DNA of 64,000 bases from Urbifossiella sp046350095 (GTDB lineage: Bacteria; Planctomycetota; Planctomycetia; Gemmatales; Gemmataceae). Numbering within the stretch: the first letter of the stretch is position 1; every line of letters begins with the position of its first letter. A program made the position numbers and the translations under genes. The notes beneath the pieces were generated by a model, which made no database searches, was not told where the DNA came from, and saw only the letters and a program-made list of their open reading frames with translations. The DNA is taken from contig JAXMBA010000002.1 of assembly GCA_046350095.1 (NCBI GenBank), forward strand, positions 124,001 through 188,000, read 5' to 3'. Shown piece by piece: positions 43,106-53,162 of the stretch.

Positions 43106-44425
43106 ATGGACGAGCCCGCCGCCGCGCCGACGCCCGCCGACAAGGTCCGCACCTTCCCCGCCGCCCCGGGCGTTTACCTGATGAAAGACGCCGCCGGCAC
43201 CGTGATCTACGTCGGCAAGGCGAAGAGCCTTCGAAGCCGGGCGGGGTCGTACTTCCTGGCGCAGGCCAAGACGGACCCGCGGGTCAAGGACTGGGTCGGG
43301 CTCGTGGCTGACGTGGACTACATCACCACCGAGGACGAGATCGCCGCGCTGCTCACCGAGGCGCGGATGGTGAAGGACTTGAAGCCGCGATTCAACAAGG
43401 ACCTGCGGGACGACAAGACATTCCCCTACCTACAAATCCGCACCCGCGAGGAGTACCCGCGCGTCGAGATCACCCGCACCCCGCGGCGAAAGGGCGTGCG
43501 GCTGTACGGCCCGTTCACGAGCGCCGGCGCCCTGCGGCAGGCGGTGCAGGTGCTGCAGCGCGTCTTCCAGTTCCGCACCTGCACGCTGAACATCCGGAGC
43601 GGCGACGACCGCTGGCGCTGGTTCCGCCCGTGCCTGCTCCACAGCATCCGCCAGTGCACGGCCCCCTGCAACTTCCGCGTCAGCCGCGACGAGTACCGGC
43701 GACAGGTGAAGAAGCTGATCCTCGTGCTGGAGGGGAAGAAGGGCCGGCTGGTCCGCCGCATGACGAAGGAGATGGAGGGCGCCGCCGCGGACTTCAACTT
43801 CGAGAAGGCGAAGCGGCTGCGCGACGAGATCGCCGCGCTGCAGAAGCTGGAGCTGCGCGGGGACGTGGACAAGGACGTGCAGCCGGAGGTGTTCCCCATC
43901 GACCCGAAGAAGGGGCTCGTGGGGCTGAGGAAGGTGCTGGGCCTGGCGAAAACGCCGCGGACGATCGAGGGGATGGACATCGCCCACATCAGCGGCACTG
44001 ACACCGTCGCGTCGCTCGTGAGCTTTCTGGACGGGTTGCCGTTCAAGGCCGGCTACCGGCGCTTCAAGATCAAGAGCGTCGAGGGCGTGGACGACTTCGC
44101 CTCGATGCGCGAGGTGGTGACGCGCCGCTTCCGCCGCCTCGCCGACGAGGACGAGTCGTTCCCGGACGTTCTGCTGATCGACGGCGGCAAGGGGCAACTG
44201 AACGCGGCGGTGGCGGCGTTTCAGGCGCTCGGCGTTGAGCCGCCGTGCGTGGTCTCGCTGGCGAAGCAGGAGGAGGAAATCTTTCGGCCGGGGGAGGCGG
44301 AGTCGATCAAGCTGAGCCGGCACTCGGCGGCCCTGCGGCTCTTGCAGTACGTGCGGGACGAGGCGCACCGGTTCGCGCAGCACTACCACCACATGCTGCG
44401 GCGGAAGCGGCTGACGGGGGAGTGA
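43106..44425 (+). CDS. uvrC: Excinuclease ABC subunit C, short form without HhH domain
   Basis: UvrC makes both incisions in nucleotide excision repair. The N-terminal GIY-YIG nuclease is intact (GVYLMKDAAGTVIYVGKAKSLRSR). The UVR domain that contacts UvrB is at about residues 215-245 (MEGAAADFNFEKAKRLRDEI). The RNase-H-like nuclease keeps its expected acidic residues and His in GMDIAHISG, LLIDGGKGQ and RDEAHRFAQHYH. The protein stops at 439 aa, right after this domain, where typical UvrC (about 600 aa) continues into tandem helix-hairpin-helix motifs. A TACAAT box lies 29 bases before the ATG. A convergent gene ends 5 bases after its stop. Confidence 0.95.
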   Translation: MDEPAAAPTPADKVRTFPAAPGVYLMKDAAGTVIYVGKAKSLRSRAGSYFLAQAKTDPRVKDWVGLVADVDYITTEDEIAALLTEARMVKDLKPRFNKDLRDDKTFPYLQIRTREEYPRVEITRTPRRKGVRLYGPFTSAGALRQAVQVLQRVFQFRTCTLNIRSGDDRWRWFRPCLLHSIRQCTAPCNFRVSRDEYRRQVKKLILVLEGKKGRLVRRMTKEMEGAAADFNFEKAKRLRDEIAALQKLELRGDVDKDVQPEVFPIDPKKGLVGLRKVLGLAKTPRTIEGMDIAHISGTDTVASLVSFLDGLPFKAGYRRFKIKSVEGVDDFASMREVVTRRFRRLADEDESFPDVLLIDGGKGQLNAAVAAFQALGVEPPCVVSLAKQEEEIFRPGEAESIKLSRHSAALRLLQYVRDEAHRFAQHYHHMLRRKRLTGE

Positions 44426-44430
44426 GCCGG

Positions 44431-44901
44431 CTACCACCCCTCGTCCACGAGCACGGCGGCCGCCGGCCGCTCGCGCCCCTCGCCGGTCCGCAGTTCCCGG
44501 GCGTACCGGTTCACCACGAACCAGTAGCGCCCCCACACCACCAGGGCCATCGGGTACGTGAAGACCGCCGGGTAGACCAGACACCCCGTGGCCAGCAGCG
44601 TCAGCAGCGTGAGCCCGGAGGTCCGGCCGTAGTCGGCGTCGGGGGCGTCGAGGCCGCGGGCGCGGGCCTCGTTCCGCAGCGACTCGGCGACTAGCACCAC
44701 GGTCACCGGCGCCCACACCAGGTTGAAGACCGGGATGAAGTTGAGCCACACCTGCCCCGGCTCCATCCGCCGGAGGTCGGGGTGGACGCGGCGCAGCGCC
44801 CGCTGCAGCGCCGAGAAGAAGCGGAACAGCAGCACCAGGCCGACGGCGAAGCCCACGACGAACACGAAGAAGAACAGGAACAGCAGGTCGTCGCCGTCCA
44901 C
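44431..44901 (-). CDS. Membrane protein, paralog 1 (VDEGW end)
   Basis: The 156-aa protein has an N-terminal span (LLFLFFFVFVVGFAVGLVLLF), a soluble or re-entrant part, RRMEPGQVWLNFIPVFNLVWAPVTVVLV, and two further spans (SGLTLLTLLATGCLVYPAVF, ALVVWGRYWFVV). It ends VLVDEGW. The next gene upstream shares RRMEPG-VW-N-IPV-NLVW and the same VDEGW ending, so the two arose by tandem duplication. The layout loosely recalls DUF4328. Function is unknown. Translation starts with GTG, 13 bases after the preceding gene. Confidence 0.75.
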   Translation of the reverse strand: MDGDDLLFLFFFVFVVGFAVGLVLLFRFFSALQRALRRVHPDLRRMEPGQVWLNFIPVFNLVWAPVTVVLVAESLRNEARARGLDAPDADYGRTSGLTLLTLLATGCLVYPAVFTYPMALVVWGRYWFVVNRYARELRTGEGRERPAAAVLVDEGW

Positions 44902-44914
44902 GGGAGCCCCCCCG

Positions 44915-45394
44915 TCACCAGCCCTCGTCGACCACGACCGGCTCGCGCGGGCCCTCGCGCATCCGCTTGGCGTAGCCGTTCAGTTGCACCCAGTACACGA
45001 TCCCGTACAGGAACGCGAACGGGAACGTGACGATCGCCGCGGGGGCGAGCACGAAGAACACGCCGAGCAGCACCAGCGCGATGAGGCCGGACGTCTTGCC
45101 GAAGGCGTCCTTCTTCTTGACGAGGCCCCGGGCCGCGAGTTCGTTGCGGATCGACTCGCCGACCCGCTCCACGGTCACGACCGGCCACACCAGGTTGACC
45201 ACGGGGATGAGGTTCACCCACACCTCGCCCGGTTCCATCCGCCGGTTCTCGGGGCTGACCCGGCCGAGCACCCGCGTGATGGTGGCGAGCAGCCCGACCC
45301 ACAGGATGAACCCGACCACCAGGAACAGACAGGCGAACCCGTCCATGTCCAGGCGGTCGAGGTCGCGGGCCAGCCGGTCGAAGTACATCAGCAT
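44915..45394 (-). CDS. Membrane protein, paralog 2 (VDEGW end)
   Basis: The 159-aa product has a span near residues 20-43 (FACLFLVVGFILWVGLLATI). The shared block RRMEPGEVWVNLIPVVNLVWPVVTVERV and a long hydrophobic part (SGLIALVLLGVFFVLAPAAIVTFPFAFLYGIVYWV) follow. It ends PVVVDEGW. It lies 19 bases after acnA and 13 before its paralog on the same strand, so all three may be one transcript. No catalytic motif is seen. The identical C-terminal pentapeptide in both paralogs may be a binding tag. Confidence 0.75.
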   Translation of the reverse strand: MLMYFDRLARDLDRLDMDGFACLFLVVGFILWVGLLATITRVLGRVSPENRRMEPGEVWVNLIPVVNLVWPVVTVERVGESIRNELAARGLVKKKDAFGKTSGLIALVLLGVFFVLAPAAIVTFPFAFLYGIVYWVQLNGYAKRMREGPREPVVVDEGW

Positions 45395-45413
45395 GGCGAG
45401 CGCCCGGCGAGGG

Positions 45414-48122
<2,709 letters not shown>

Positions 48123-48189
48123 GGGGCACCTGGGGGGTCTGATGGTGTCATTCTTGAAGGGCGCGGCGGGTGCGGCAACCGGCCGCCGA

Positions 48190-48237
48190 ATGACGAATGA
48201 CGAATGACGAATGACGACCACGGGGTTTCGTCATTCG
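48190..48237. repeat. ATGACGA tandem words with inverted arm
   Basis: Four perfect 7-bp units ATGACGA occupy 48190-48217. CGAATGACGA at 48208-48217 pairs with TCGTCATTCG at 48228-48237. The element lies in the divergent gap between acnA and the UbiA gene and has the same word-repeat style as the other intergenic repeats. Confidence 0.8.
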
Positions 48238-48246
48238 CGCAGCAAG

Positions 48247-48252
48247 TACACT
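48247..48252 (+). promoter_or_regulatory. -10-like box TACACT, leaderless start likely
   Basis: TACACT ends 6 bases before the ATG at 48259 and no ribosome site fits between. This is the same arrangement as at 22867-22872. Confidence 0.35.
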
Positions 48253-48258
48253 TCCCCC

Positions 48259-49164
48259 ATGCACCCTCGCGTCCTCGCCTTCGCCCAGCTCCTGCGCCTG
48301 CCGAACGTCTTCACCGCGTTCGCCGACACCGCCCTCGCCGGCTGCGTCGGTGCCGCGGTGTACGCCGACTGGCAATCGGCCGCGTACCTCACCTCGCTCG
48401 TGCTGCTGGCGCTGGCGTCGGGCTGCCTGTACCTCGCGGGGATGGTCTGGAACGACGTGTTCGACCTCGCCGAAGACAGCCGCGACCGGCCGTTCCGGCC
48501 GCTGCCGTCGGGCCGCATCACCGTCCGCACCGCCGGCCTGCTCGCCGGGGCGCTCACGCTCGTGGGGGTGGGCCTCACGTTCGCCGCGGGGTCGCCGCTG
48601 CTCGGCGTCGGGCTCGGCGTCAGCGTGCTGCTGTACGACGCCTGGCTGAAGCGCACGCCGCTCGGGCCGGTGGCGATGGCCGCGTGCCGCTTCCTGAACG
48701 TCCTCCTCGGCCTGTCGGCGATCCCGGCCGACGCCTTCCCGCTGCCGCTGAGGCTCCACACCGCCGGCGTCGTCGGCGTGTACATCGTCGGCGTGACGTG
48801 GTTCGCCCGCACCGAGGCCACCGAGAGCAGCCGCCGGCACCTGACCGCGGCGGCGTGTGTCATCGCGCTGTCGCTGGTGCTGGCGCTGGTCCTGCGGGCG
48901 CGGGTGCCGGTCGAGCCGGGGCCGAGCGCGCTGCTGTTCCCGTACCTGCTGGTGGCGTTCGGGTTCGTCGTCGGCCTCCCGATCCGCCGGGCGATCCGCA
49001 GCCCCGGGCCGAAGGAGGTGCAGGCGGCGATCAAGCGCTGCGTCCTCGGCCTGGTCGGGCTCGACGCCGTGCTCGCCGTCGCGTTCGTGGGGCTGCCGGG
49101 GCTAGCGATCCTTTTGCTGTTGCCCCCGGCGCTGCTGCTCGGAAAATGGGTCTACTCGACGTAG
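48259..49164 (+). CDS. UbiA family prenyltransferase-like membrane protein
   Basis: The 301-aa protein has eight or nine predicted spans. The first prenyl-diphosphate site is NDVFDLAEDSRDRPFRPLPSGRI near residue 70, the aspartate-rich motif of the UbiA superfamily. A second block, YDAWLKRTPLGPVAMAACRFLNVLLG near 135, matches the EboC/UbiA-like group. These enzymes move isoprenoid chains onto aromatic or other acceptors in the membrane. No quinone-pathway or Ebo genes are adjacent, so the acceptor is unknown. The ATG at 48259 is preferred because similarity (LAFAQLLRLPNVFTAFAD) starts there. Confidence 0.88.
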   Translation: MHPRVLAFAQLLRLPNVFTAFADTALAGCVGAAVYADWQSAAYLTSLVLLALASGCLYLAGMVWNDVFDLAEDSRDRPFRPLPSGRITVRTAGLLAGALTLVGVGLTFAAGSPLLGVGLGVSVLLYDAWLKRTPLGPVAMAACRFLNVLLGLSAIPADAFPLPLRLHTAGVVGVYIVGVTWFARTEATESSRRHLTAAACVIALSLVLALVLRARVPVEPGPSALLFPYLLVAFGFVVGLPIRRAIRSPGPKEVQAAIKRCVLGLVGLDAVLAVAFVGLPGLAILLLLPPALLLGKWVYST

Positions 49165-49234
49165 TGGACCGTGGGCAGTGGCCAGTAGACAGTGAATCCC
49201 GGGCGAGTGCCCGCCCTCATCGCGGAGAGCTGTT

Positions 49235-50935
49235 ATGAGCCCCGACCGCCGTTCCTTCCTGCTCGCCGGAGGCGCCGCCGTGGCCGGTCTCGCTACCCCC
49301 GCCCTCGCCGCCCCCGACGACGACGCCAAGAAGTTCATCGCCGACCACGAAGCCCGCGTCAAGCCGCTCGAAATCGCCGCGGGGCACGCCTGGTGGCGCG
49401 CCAACATCAGCGGCCGCGACGACGACTTCAAGAAGAAGGAAGAGACGCAGAACGCCATCGACGCCGCCCTCGCCGACCGCGCTACCTTCACCCGGCTGCG
49501 GGCGCTCAAGACGGCCAGGGACGCCAACCAGATTCAAGACCCCATCCTCGCCCGGCAGGTCGAGCTGCTGTACCTCGCGTACCTGGAGAAGCAGGTCGCC
49601 CCGGAACTGCTCCGCCGCATCACCGGCAAGGCGAACGCCGTCGAGCAGCAGTTCAACGTCTTCCGCGCGCGGGTGGACGGCCGCGAGCTGTCGGACAGCG
49701 ACGTGCGGAACGTCCTGAAGAACTCGAACGACTCGGCGCAGCGGCAGGCCGTGTGGGAGGCCAGCAAGCGCGTCGGGGCCGTCGTCGAGAGCGACCTCAA
49801 GGAGCTGGTCGGCCTGCGGAACGAGGCCGCGAAGGCGCTCGGGTTCGCCAACTACCACGCCCTGCAACTGAAGCTCAGCGAGCAGGACGGCACCGAGCTG
49901 ATCAAGCTGTTCGACGACCTGGACACGCTCACGAAGGGGCCGTTCGAGGCGGCCAAGGCCGAGATCGACGAGCGGCTCGCCAAGCGGTACGGCGTCGCGG
50001 TCAACGCCCTCCAGGCGTGGCACTACCACGACCCGTTCTTCCAGGAATCGCCGACCGTCTTCGAGGCCAACCTCGACGCGCCGTTCGTCCGCGCCGACAT
50101 CGTCAAGCTGTGCTCCGACTTCTACAAGGGCATCGGCCTGCCGATCGACGACGTGATCGCCCGCAGCGACTTGCAGGAGAAGCCCGGCAAGAGCCCGCAC
50201 GCCTTCTGCACCGACATCGACCGCGAGGGGAGCGAGGTGCGGGTGCTCGCCAACATCCAGCCGAACGAGTACTGGATGGGCACGATGCTCCACGAGCTGG
50301 GGCACGCGGTGTATTCGAGCAAGAACATCCCGAACAAGCTGCCGTACGTGCTGCGGGCGGAGGCGCACATCCTCAGCACCGAGGGCGTGGCGATGCAGTT
50401 CGAGCGGTTCAGCAAGTCGCGGGCGTGGATCGAGAAGATGGGCATCCCGCTGGCGACGCCGGTGGCGTTCGAGGAGGCGGCGAACCGGACGCGGCGGAAC
50501 CAGCTGCTGATCTTCAGCCGGTGGTGCCAGGTGATGCTGCGGTTCGAGAAGGGGATGTACGAGAACCCGGCCCAGGACCTGAACAAGCTGTGGTGGGACC
50601 TGGTGGAGCGCTACCAGGGCGTGAAGAAGCCGGCCGGCCGCAACGCCCCCGACTACGCGAGCAAGATTCACATCTGCTCGGCGCCGGTGTACTACCACAA
50701 CTACATGATGGGCCAGCTGTTCGCGTCGCAGGTCCACCACGCGATCGCCCGCGACGTGTACAAAGAGCCGGACCCGAAGAAGGTGATCTACGTCGGCGAC
50801 CTGCGGGTCGGGCAGTTCATGAAGGAGAAGGTGTTCGCCCCCGGCCGCACCCTCGACTGGAAGGGGCTGACGCGGTTCGCCACCGGCGCGGAGCTGACCC
50901 CGGCGGCATTCGCGCGGGACTTCGAGGGGCGGTAA
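49235..50935 (+). CDS. M2 family peptidyl-dipeptidase, exported
   Basis: The 566-aa protein resembles the angiotensin-converting-enzyme family, zinc dipeptidyl carboxypeptidases. It has a twin-arginine-like leader (DRRSFLLAGGAAVAGLATPALA), a helical body and the zinc motif HELGH at residues 353-357, with the third ligand Glu in LSTEGVAMQFE some 25 residues later. The C-terminal ICSAPVYYHNYMMGQLFASQ is typical of M2. It is exported to the periplasm or paryphoplasm, where it would trim peptides. CGGAGAGC precedes the ATG. It is followed by the riboswitch-controlled exporter gene. Confidence 0.92.
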   Translation: MSPDRRSFLLAGGAAVAGLATPALAAPDDDAKKFIADHEARVKPLEIAAGHAWWRANISGRDDDFKKKEETQNAIDAALADRATFTRLRALKTARDANQIQDPILARQVELLYLAYLEKQVAPELLRRITGKANAVEQQFNVFRARVDGRELSDSDVRNVLKNSNDSAQRQAVWEASKRVGAVVESDLKELVGLRNEAAKALGFANYHALQLKLSEQDGTELIKLFDDLDTLTKGPFEAAKAEIDERLAKRYGVAVNALQAWHYHDPFFQESPTVFEANLDAPFVRADIVKLCSDFYKGIGLPIDDVIARSDLQEKPGKSPHAFCTDIDREGSEVRVLANIQPNEYWMGTMLHELGHAVYSSKNIPNKLPYVLRAEAHILSTEGVAMQFERFSKSRAWIEKMGIPLATPVAFEEAANRTRRNQLLIFSRWCQVMLRFEKGMYENPAQDLNKLWWDLVERYQGVKKPAGRNAPDYASKIHICSAPVYYHNYMMGQLFASQVHHAIARDVYKEPDPKKVIYVGDLRVGQFMKEKVFAPGRTLDWKGLTRFATGAELTPAAFARDFEGR

Positions 50936-50964
50936 GGTTGCCTGTCTTGGCGGGGAGTGACCCA

Positions 50965-51014
50965 CGCGGGGACGACCCCGCGCCCGTCAACAACTCGGTG
51001 GGGACGACCCCGCC
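50965..51014 (+). promoter_or_regulatory. Guanidine-II (mini-ykkC) riboswitch
   Basis: Two similar hairpins each carry an ACGA loop closed by GGGG/CCCC. P1 is CGCGGGG-ACGA-CCCCGCG (50965-50982) and P2 is GGTGGGG-ACGA-CCCCGCC (50997-51014). The linker is 14 bases. P2 ends 7 bases before the GGAGG ribosome site of the exporter gene. This is the full consensus of mini-ykkC RNAs, which bind guanidinium and are thought to free the ribosome site. The next gene is a SugE/Gdx-type exporter, the most common target. Confidence 0.9.
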
Positions 51015-51032
51015 CGCACGCGGAGGCGTGTC

Positions 51033-51353
51033 ATGGCGTGGGTCGTTCTCCTGCTTGCCGGTCTGTTCGAGATCGGCTGGGCCGTCGGGCTGAAGTACAC
51101 GAACGGGTTCACGTGGCTGTGGCCGACGGTCGCCACGGCGGCGTCGATGGCCGTCAGCCTCGGGCTGCTCGGCGTGGCCCTGCGGACGCTGCCGCTCGGC
51201 ACCGCCTACGCCGTGTGGACGGGCGTCGGCGCGGTCGGCACGGTGGTGCTGGGGATCGCGCTGTTCGACGAGCCGGCGACGGCCGGGCGGCTGGCGTGCG
51301 CGGGGCTGATCGTCGGGGGTATCGTCGGGCTGAAGGTGCTGGCGCCGGGGTAA
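51033..51353 (+). CDS. sugE: SMR family guanidinium exporter (Gdx/SugE)
   Basis: The 106-aa, four-helix protein is a small multidrug resistance family member of the Gdx subtype, which exports guanidinium in exchange for protons as an antiparallel dimer. The start MAWVVLLLAGLFEIGWAVGLKYTNGFT is typical, with the essential Glu 13 in helix 1. ALRTLPLGTAYAVWTGVGAVGTVVLG in helices 2-3 is the family signature. The guanidine-II riboswitch directly upstream makes the substrate assignment strong. A GGAGG site lies six bases before the ATG. A 14-bp perfect hairpin follows the stop. Confidence 0.95.
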   Translation: MAWVVLLLAGLFEIGWAVGLKYTNGFTWLWPTVATAASMAVSLGLLGVALRTLPLGTAYAVWTGVGAVGTVVLGIALFDEPATAGRLACAGLIVGGIVGLKVLAPG

Positions 51354-51363
51354 GTGTGGTCGG

Positions 51364-51403
51364 CGGCGTGGCGCGAAACCGCTCGCGGCTTCGCGCCACG
51401 CCG
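51364..51403 (+). terminator. Perfect 14-bp hairpin after sugE
   Basis: CGGCGTGGCGCGAA (51364-51377) and its exact reverse complement (51390-51403) surround a 12-base loop. It begins 11 bases after the sugE stop and ends exactly where the 113-bp direct repeat begins. Confidence 0.7.
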
Positions 51404-51516
51404 CTACTGTGCTACCCCTCGCCCGCGCGACCGGTATAGACTCACTCCCCATGACCGACCACGCCGCACTCCTCGCCGCCGTCTGAGACCGCCCCGACGA
51501 CGACACCCCCGCCTCG
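51404..51516. repeat. Direct repeat, copy 1 (promoter and 5' end of the LRR gene)
   Basis: This segment equals 53049-53162 at an offset of 1645 bases, identical for the first 82 bases. It then has one substitution at 51486, 23 identical bases, and a small change near the end. It includes the TATAGA box and the first ~20 codons of the TIGR02996 gene. Confidence 0.93.
51451..51516 (+). pseudogene. Truncated relic of the TIGR02996 LRR gene
   Basis: The relic reads MTDHAALLAAV and then TGA at 51484-51486, where the intact gene has TGC for Cys 12. Similarity ends around codon 21 and unrelated DNA follows. It cannot make a functional protein. The TGA is not taken as selenocysteine because nothing coding follows it. 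Confidence 0.85.
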
Positions 51517-51689
51517 ACCTCTTCAGCTAGTAATCCACACCGATTGACCACACTGGCGTTAGCCCTGACAAGGCGAAAGCAACCAGGCCGCCAATTCGTT
51601 TTTGTCTTCGCTTGACTATCGCTGCCGTATCGAAGACCATTCTCTGCGTCTGACAGCTGGCAGTTCCTCACTTCCAGGCGGAGACAACC

Positions 51690-52073
51690 ATGAAGTGGAC
51701 GCACCGTGCATTCCTGCTGACGGTCGCCCTCGGCCTCGTGCCGATGCTGATGGCGCCCTGCGTCGCCTCCATGACGATCACGCCGAACCCGGCCCCGGCG
51801 CCGACCGCCAACAAGCTGAAGGGGCAGGGTTTCTATACCGTGGGCGCCAACGAGATGTTCGGCTTTATCAAGTTCGAGACGACCCTGAAGGGGACTACGC
51901 AAGTCACGTCCGCGACCGCCAACACGAACGCTGGGCTCAAGTCCTGGGACTCCACTCTCCAGGTCGCCGCGGGGACGTACAACCCGACCAAGGCCATCGT
52001 GCATTACCTGGACGCCAACATGAAATCCCAGACAACCGTCACCACCAGCATCGACGACCAGATCGTGAAGTGA
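51690..52073 (+). CDS. Small secreted protein, unknown
   Basis: The 127-aa product has a signal peptide (HRAFLLTVALGLVPMLMAPCVASM). A Thr/Asn/Ala-rich mature part follows (TPNPAPAPTANKLKGQGFYTVGANEMFGFIKFETTL, VAAGTYNPTKAIVHYLD). It ends TTSIDDQIVK and looks like a small beta-rich extracellular protein. I do not recognise the family. It is followed by a DUF1559 pseudopilin gene 56 bp later and both sit inside the segment bracketed by the direct repeat. The DNA before it (51517-51689) is less GC-rich than the window average. Confidence 0.78.
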   Translation: MKWTHRAFLLTVALGLVPMLMAPCVASMTITPNPAPAPTANKLKGQGFYTVGANEMFGFIKFETTLKGTTQVTSATANTNAGLKSWDSTLQVAAGTYNPTKAIVHYLDANMKSQTTVTTSIDDQIVK

Positions 52074-52129
52074 GCGCGACCGAGACTCTGGGCTCGGTGC
52101 AGCCGAGCCGGGTCCAACCAGGAGCAAGC

Positions 52130-53011
52130 ATGACGCAGACCCGCAAAGCAATGACGCTGATCGAGATTCTCGTGGTCATCGCAATTGTGGCCGTCCTGAT
52201 CGGTCTTCTACTGCCCGCGGTCATGAAGGTCCGCGAGGCCTTTCTCCGCCAGCGGAGCATGAACAACCTGCGGCAGTGCGCGCTGGCCGTCCACCACCTG
52301 GCCGAGTCGCGGAAGCCGCTTCCGGGGCTCGACGGGACTCACAGCAACTCCATTTTCCCGCTCATGGGCGAAATGCTCCCCTATGTCGAGGAGGGGAACT
52401 ACTACCAGCAATGCATCGCCGACCGCTCGGGCGGCTCGGCGCACACTGTGCGGCAGTTCCTCAGCCCGGCCGACCCGACCGTAGACTGGAGCGAGAAGGG
52501 GTCGTCCCTCACCAGTTACGCCGCGAACGGCTTTGCCCTCCACCCCGAGTTCCGACTGTCCTCCAACGTTCCCGACGGGCTGTCGCAGACCATCCTGTTC
52601 GCCGAGCACTACTCCTGGGGGTGCGGCGGGAACAACATCTCGTTCGGCTGGGCCTTTACCCGGTCGAATGCGTTCGAATACTCCGGGGTCGGGGTCGTCC
52701 GCTCCCGCCGCCCGACGTTCGCGGACCCACCCGGTCTGCTATCGGACTTCGGTGTTCCGTACACGCCGTTCGACGTGTATCCCGTGACCAGCGGGAACCC
52801 GCCGGTCGCCGCGGGGTCGGAACCCGGGCTCACCTTCCAGACTCGCCCGTCGATCACCGACTGCGACCCCCGCCTCGCCCAGACGCCGCATGCGTCCGGG
52901 ATGCTGGTGGCCCTGTTCGACGGGAGCGTACGCATCCTGGCTCCCGGTACGTCCGCGTCCGTGTACTGGGGGATGGTCACCCCCGCCGGCGCCGAAGTTC
53001 TGTTGGAGTGA
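52130..53011 (+). CDS. DUF1559 protein with pseudopilin helix (cassette copy)
   Basis: The 293-aa protein has the pilin-like N-terminus KAMTLIEILVVIAIVAVLIG, with Glu at +5 of the processed form. Then come PAVMKVREAFLRQRSMNNLRQCALAVHHLAE, a variant of the DUF1559 signature, and LVALFDGSVRILAPG near the end. Compared with the copy at 28679 the motif is more divergent (HHLAE instead of HSFHD). An AGGAGC site lies four bases before the ATG. It is part of the ~1.5-kb cassette between the direct repeats and would be co-transcribed with the small secreted protein. Confidence 0.9.
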   Translation: MTQTRKAMTLIEILVVIAIVAVLIGLLLPAVMKVREAFLRQRSMNNLRQCALAVHHLAESRKPLPGLDGTHSNSIFPLMGEMLPYVEEGNYYQQCIADRSGGSAHTVRQFLSPADPTVDWSEKGSSLTSYAANGFALHPEFRLSSNVPDGLSQTILFAEHYSWGCGGNNISFGWAFTRSNAFEYSGVGVVRSRRPTFADPPGLLSDFGVPYTPFDVYPVTSGNPPVAAGSEPGLTFQTRPSITDCDPRLAQTPHASGMLVALFDGSVRILAPGTSASVYWGMVTPAGAEVLLE

Positions 53012-53048
53012 TGTCGGGGAACCGCCGCGTGTGGCGGGGACGGGGCAC

Positions 53049-53162
53049 CTACTGTGCTACCCCTCGCCCGCGCGACCGGTATAGACTCACTCCCCATGAC
53101 CGACCACGCCGCACTCCTCGCCGCCGTCTGCGACCGCCCCGACGACGACACCCCGCGCCTCG
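53049..53162. repeat. Direct repeat, copy 2 (intact 5' end of the LRR gene)
   Basis: This is the partner of 51404-51516. Here the sequence continues into the full-length TIGR02996 gene, so this copy is the original and the other the truncated duplicate. Confidence 0.93.
53080..53085 (+). promoter_or_regulatory. -10-like box TATAGA
   Basis: TATAGA ends 10 bases before the ATG at 53096, and the leader CTCACTCCCC has no ribosome site. It is preserved in the truncated copy upstream (51435-51440). Confidence 0.4.

Noticed and set aside
48190..48217. ATGACGA units as a CRISPR array
   Set aside because: The units are 7 bp and contiguous, without spacers, and no cas genes are in the window.
51484..51486. 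A second in-frame TGA replacing a Cys codon, as possible selenocysteine
   Set aside because: It lies in a truncated duplicate of the LRR gene. No coding sequence follows, Cys 12 of that gene is not a redox site, and no SECIS-like hairpin with a GU loop is seen after it.
51404..53162. The DUF1559 cassette as a phage or integron cassette
   Set aside because: No integrase, att site, attC structure or phage gene is seen; the only border feature is the direct repeat of the neighbouring gene.
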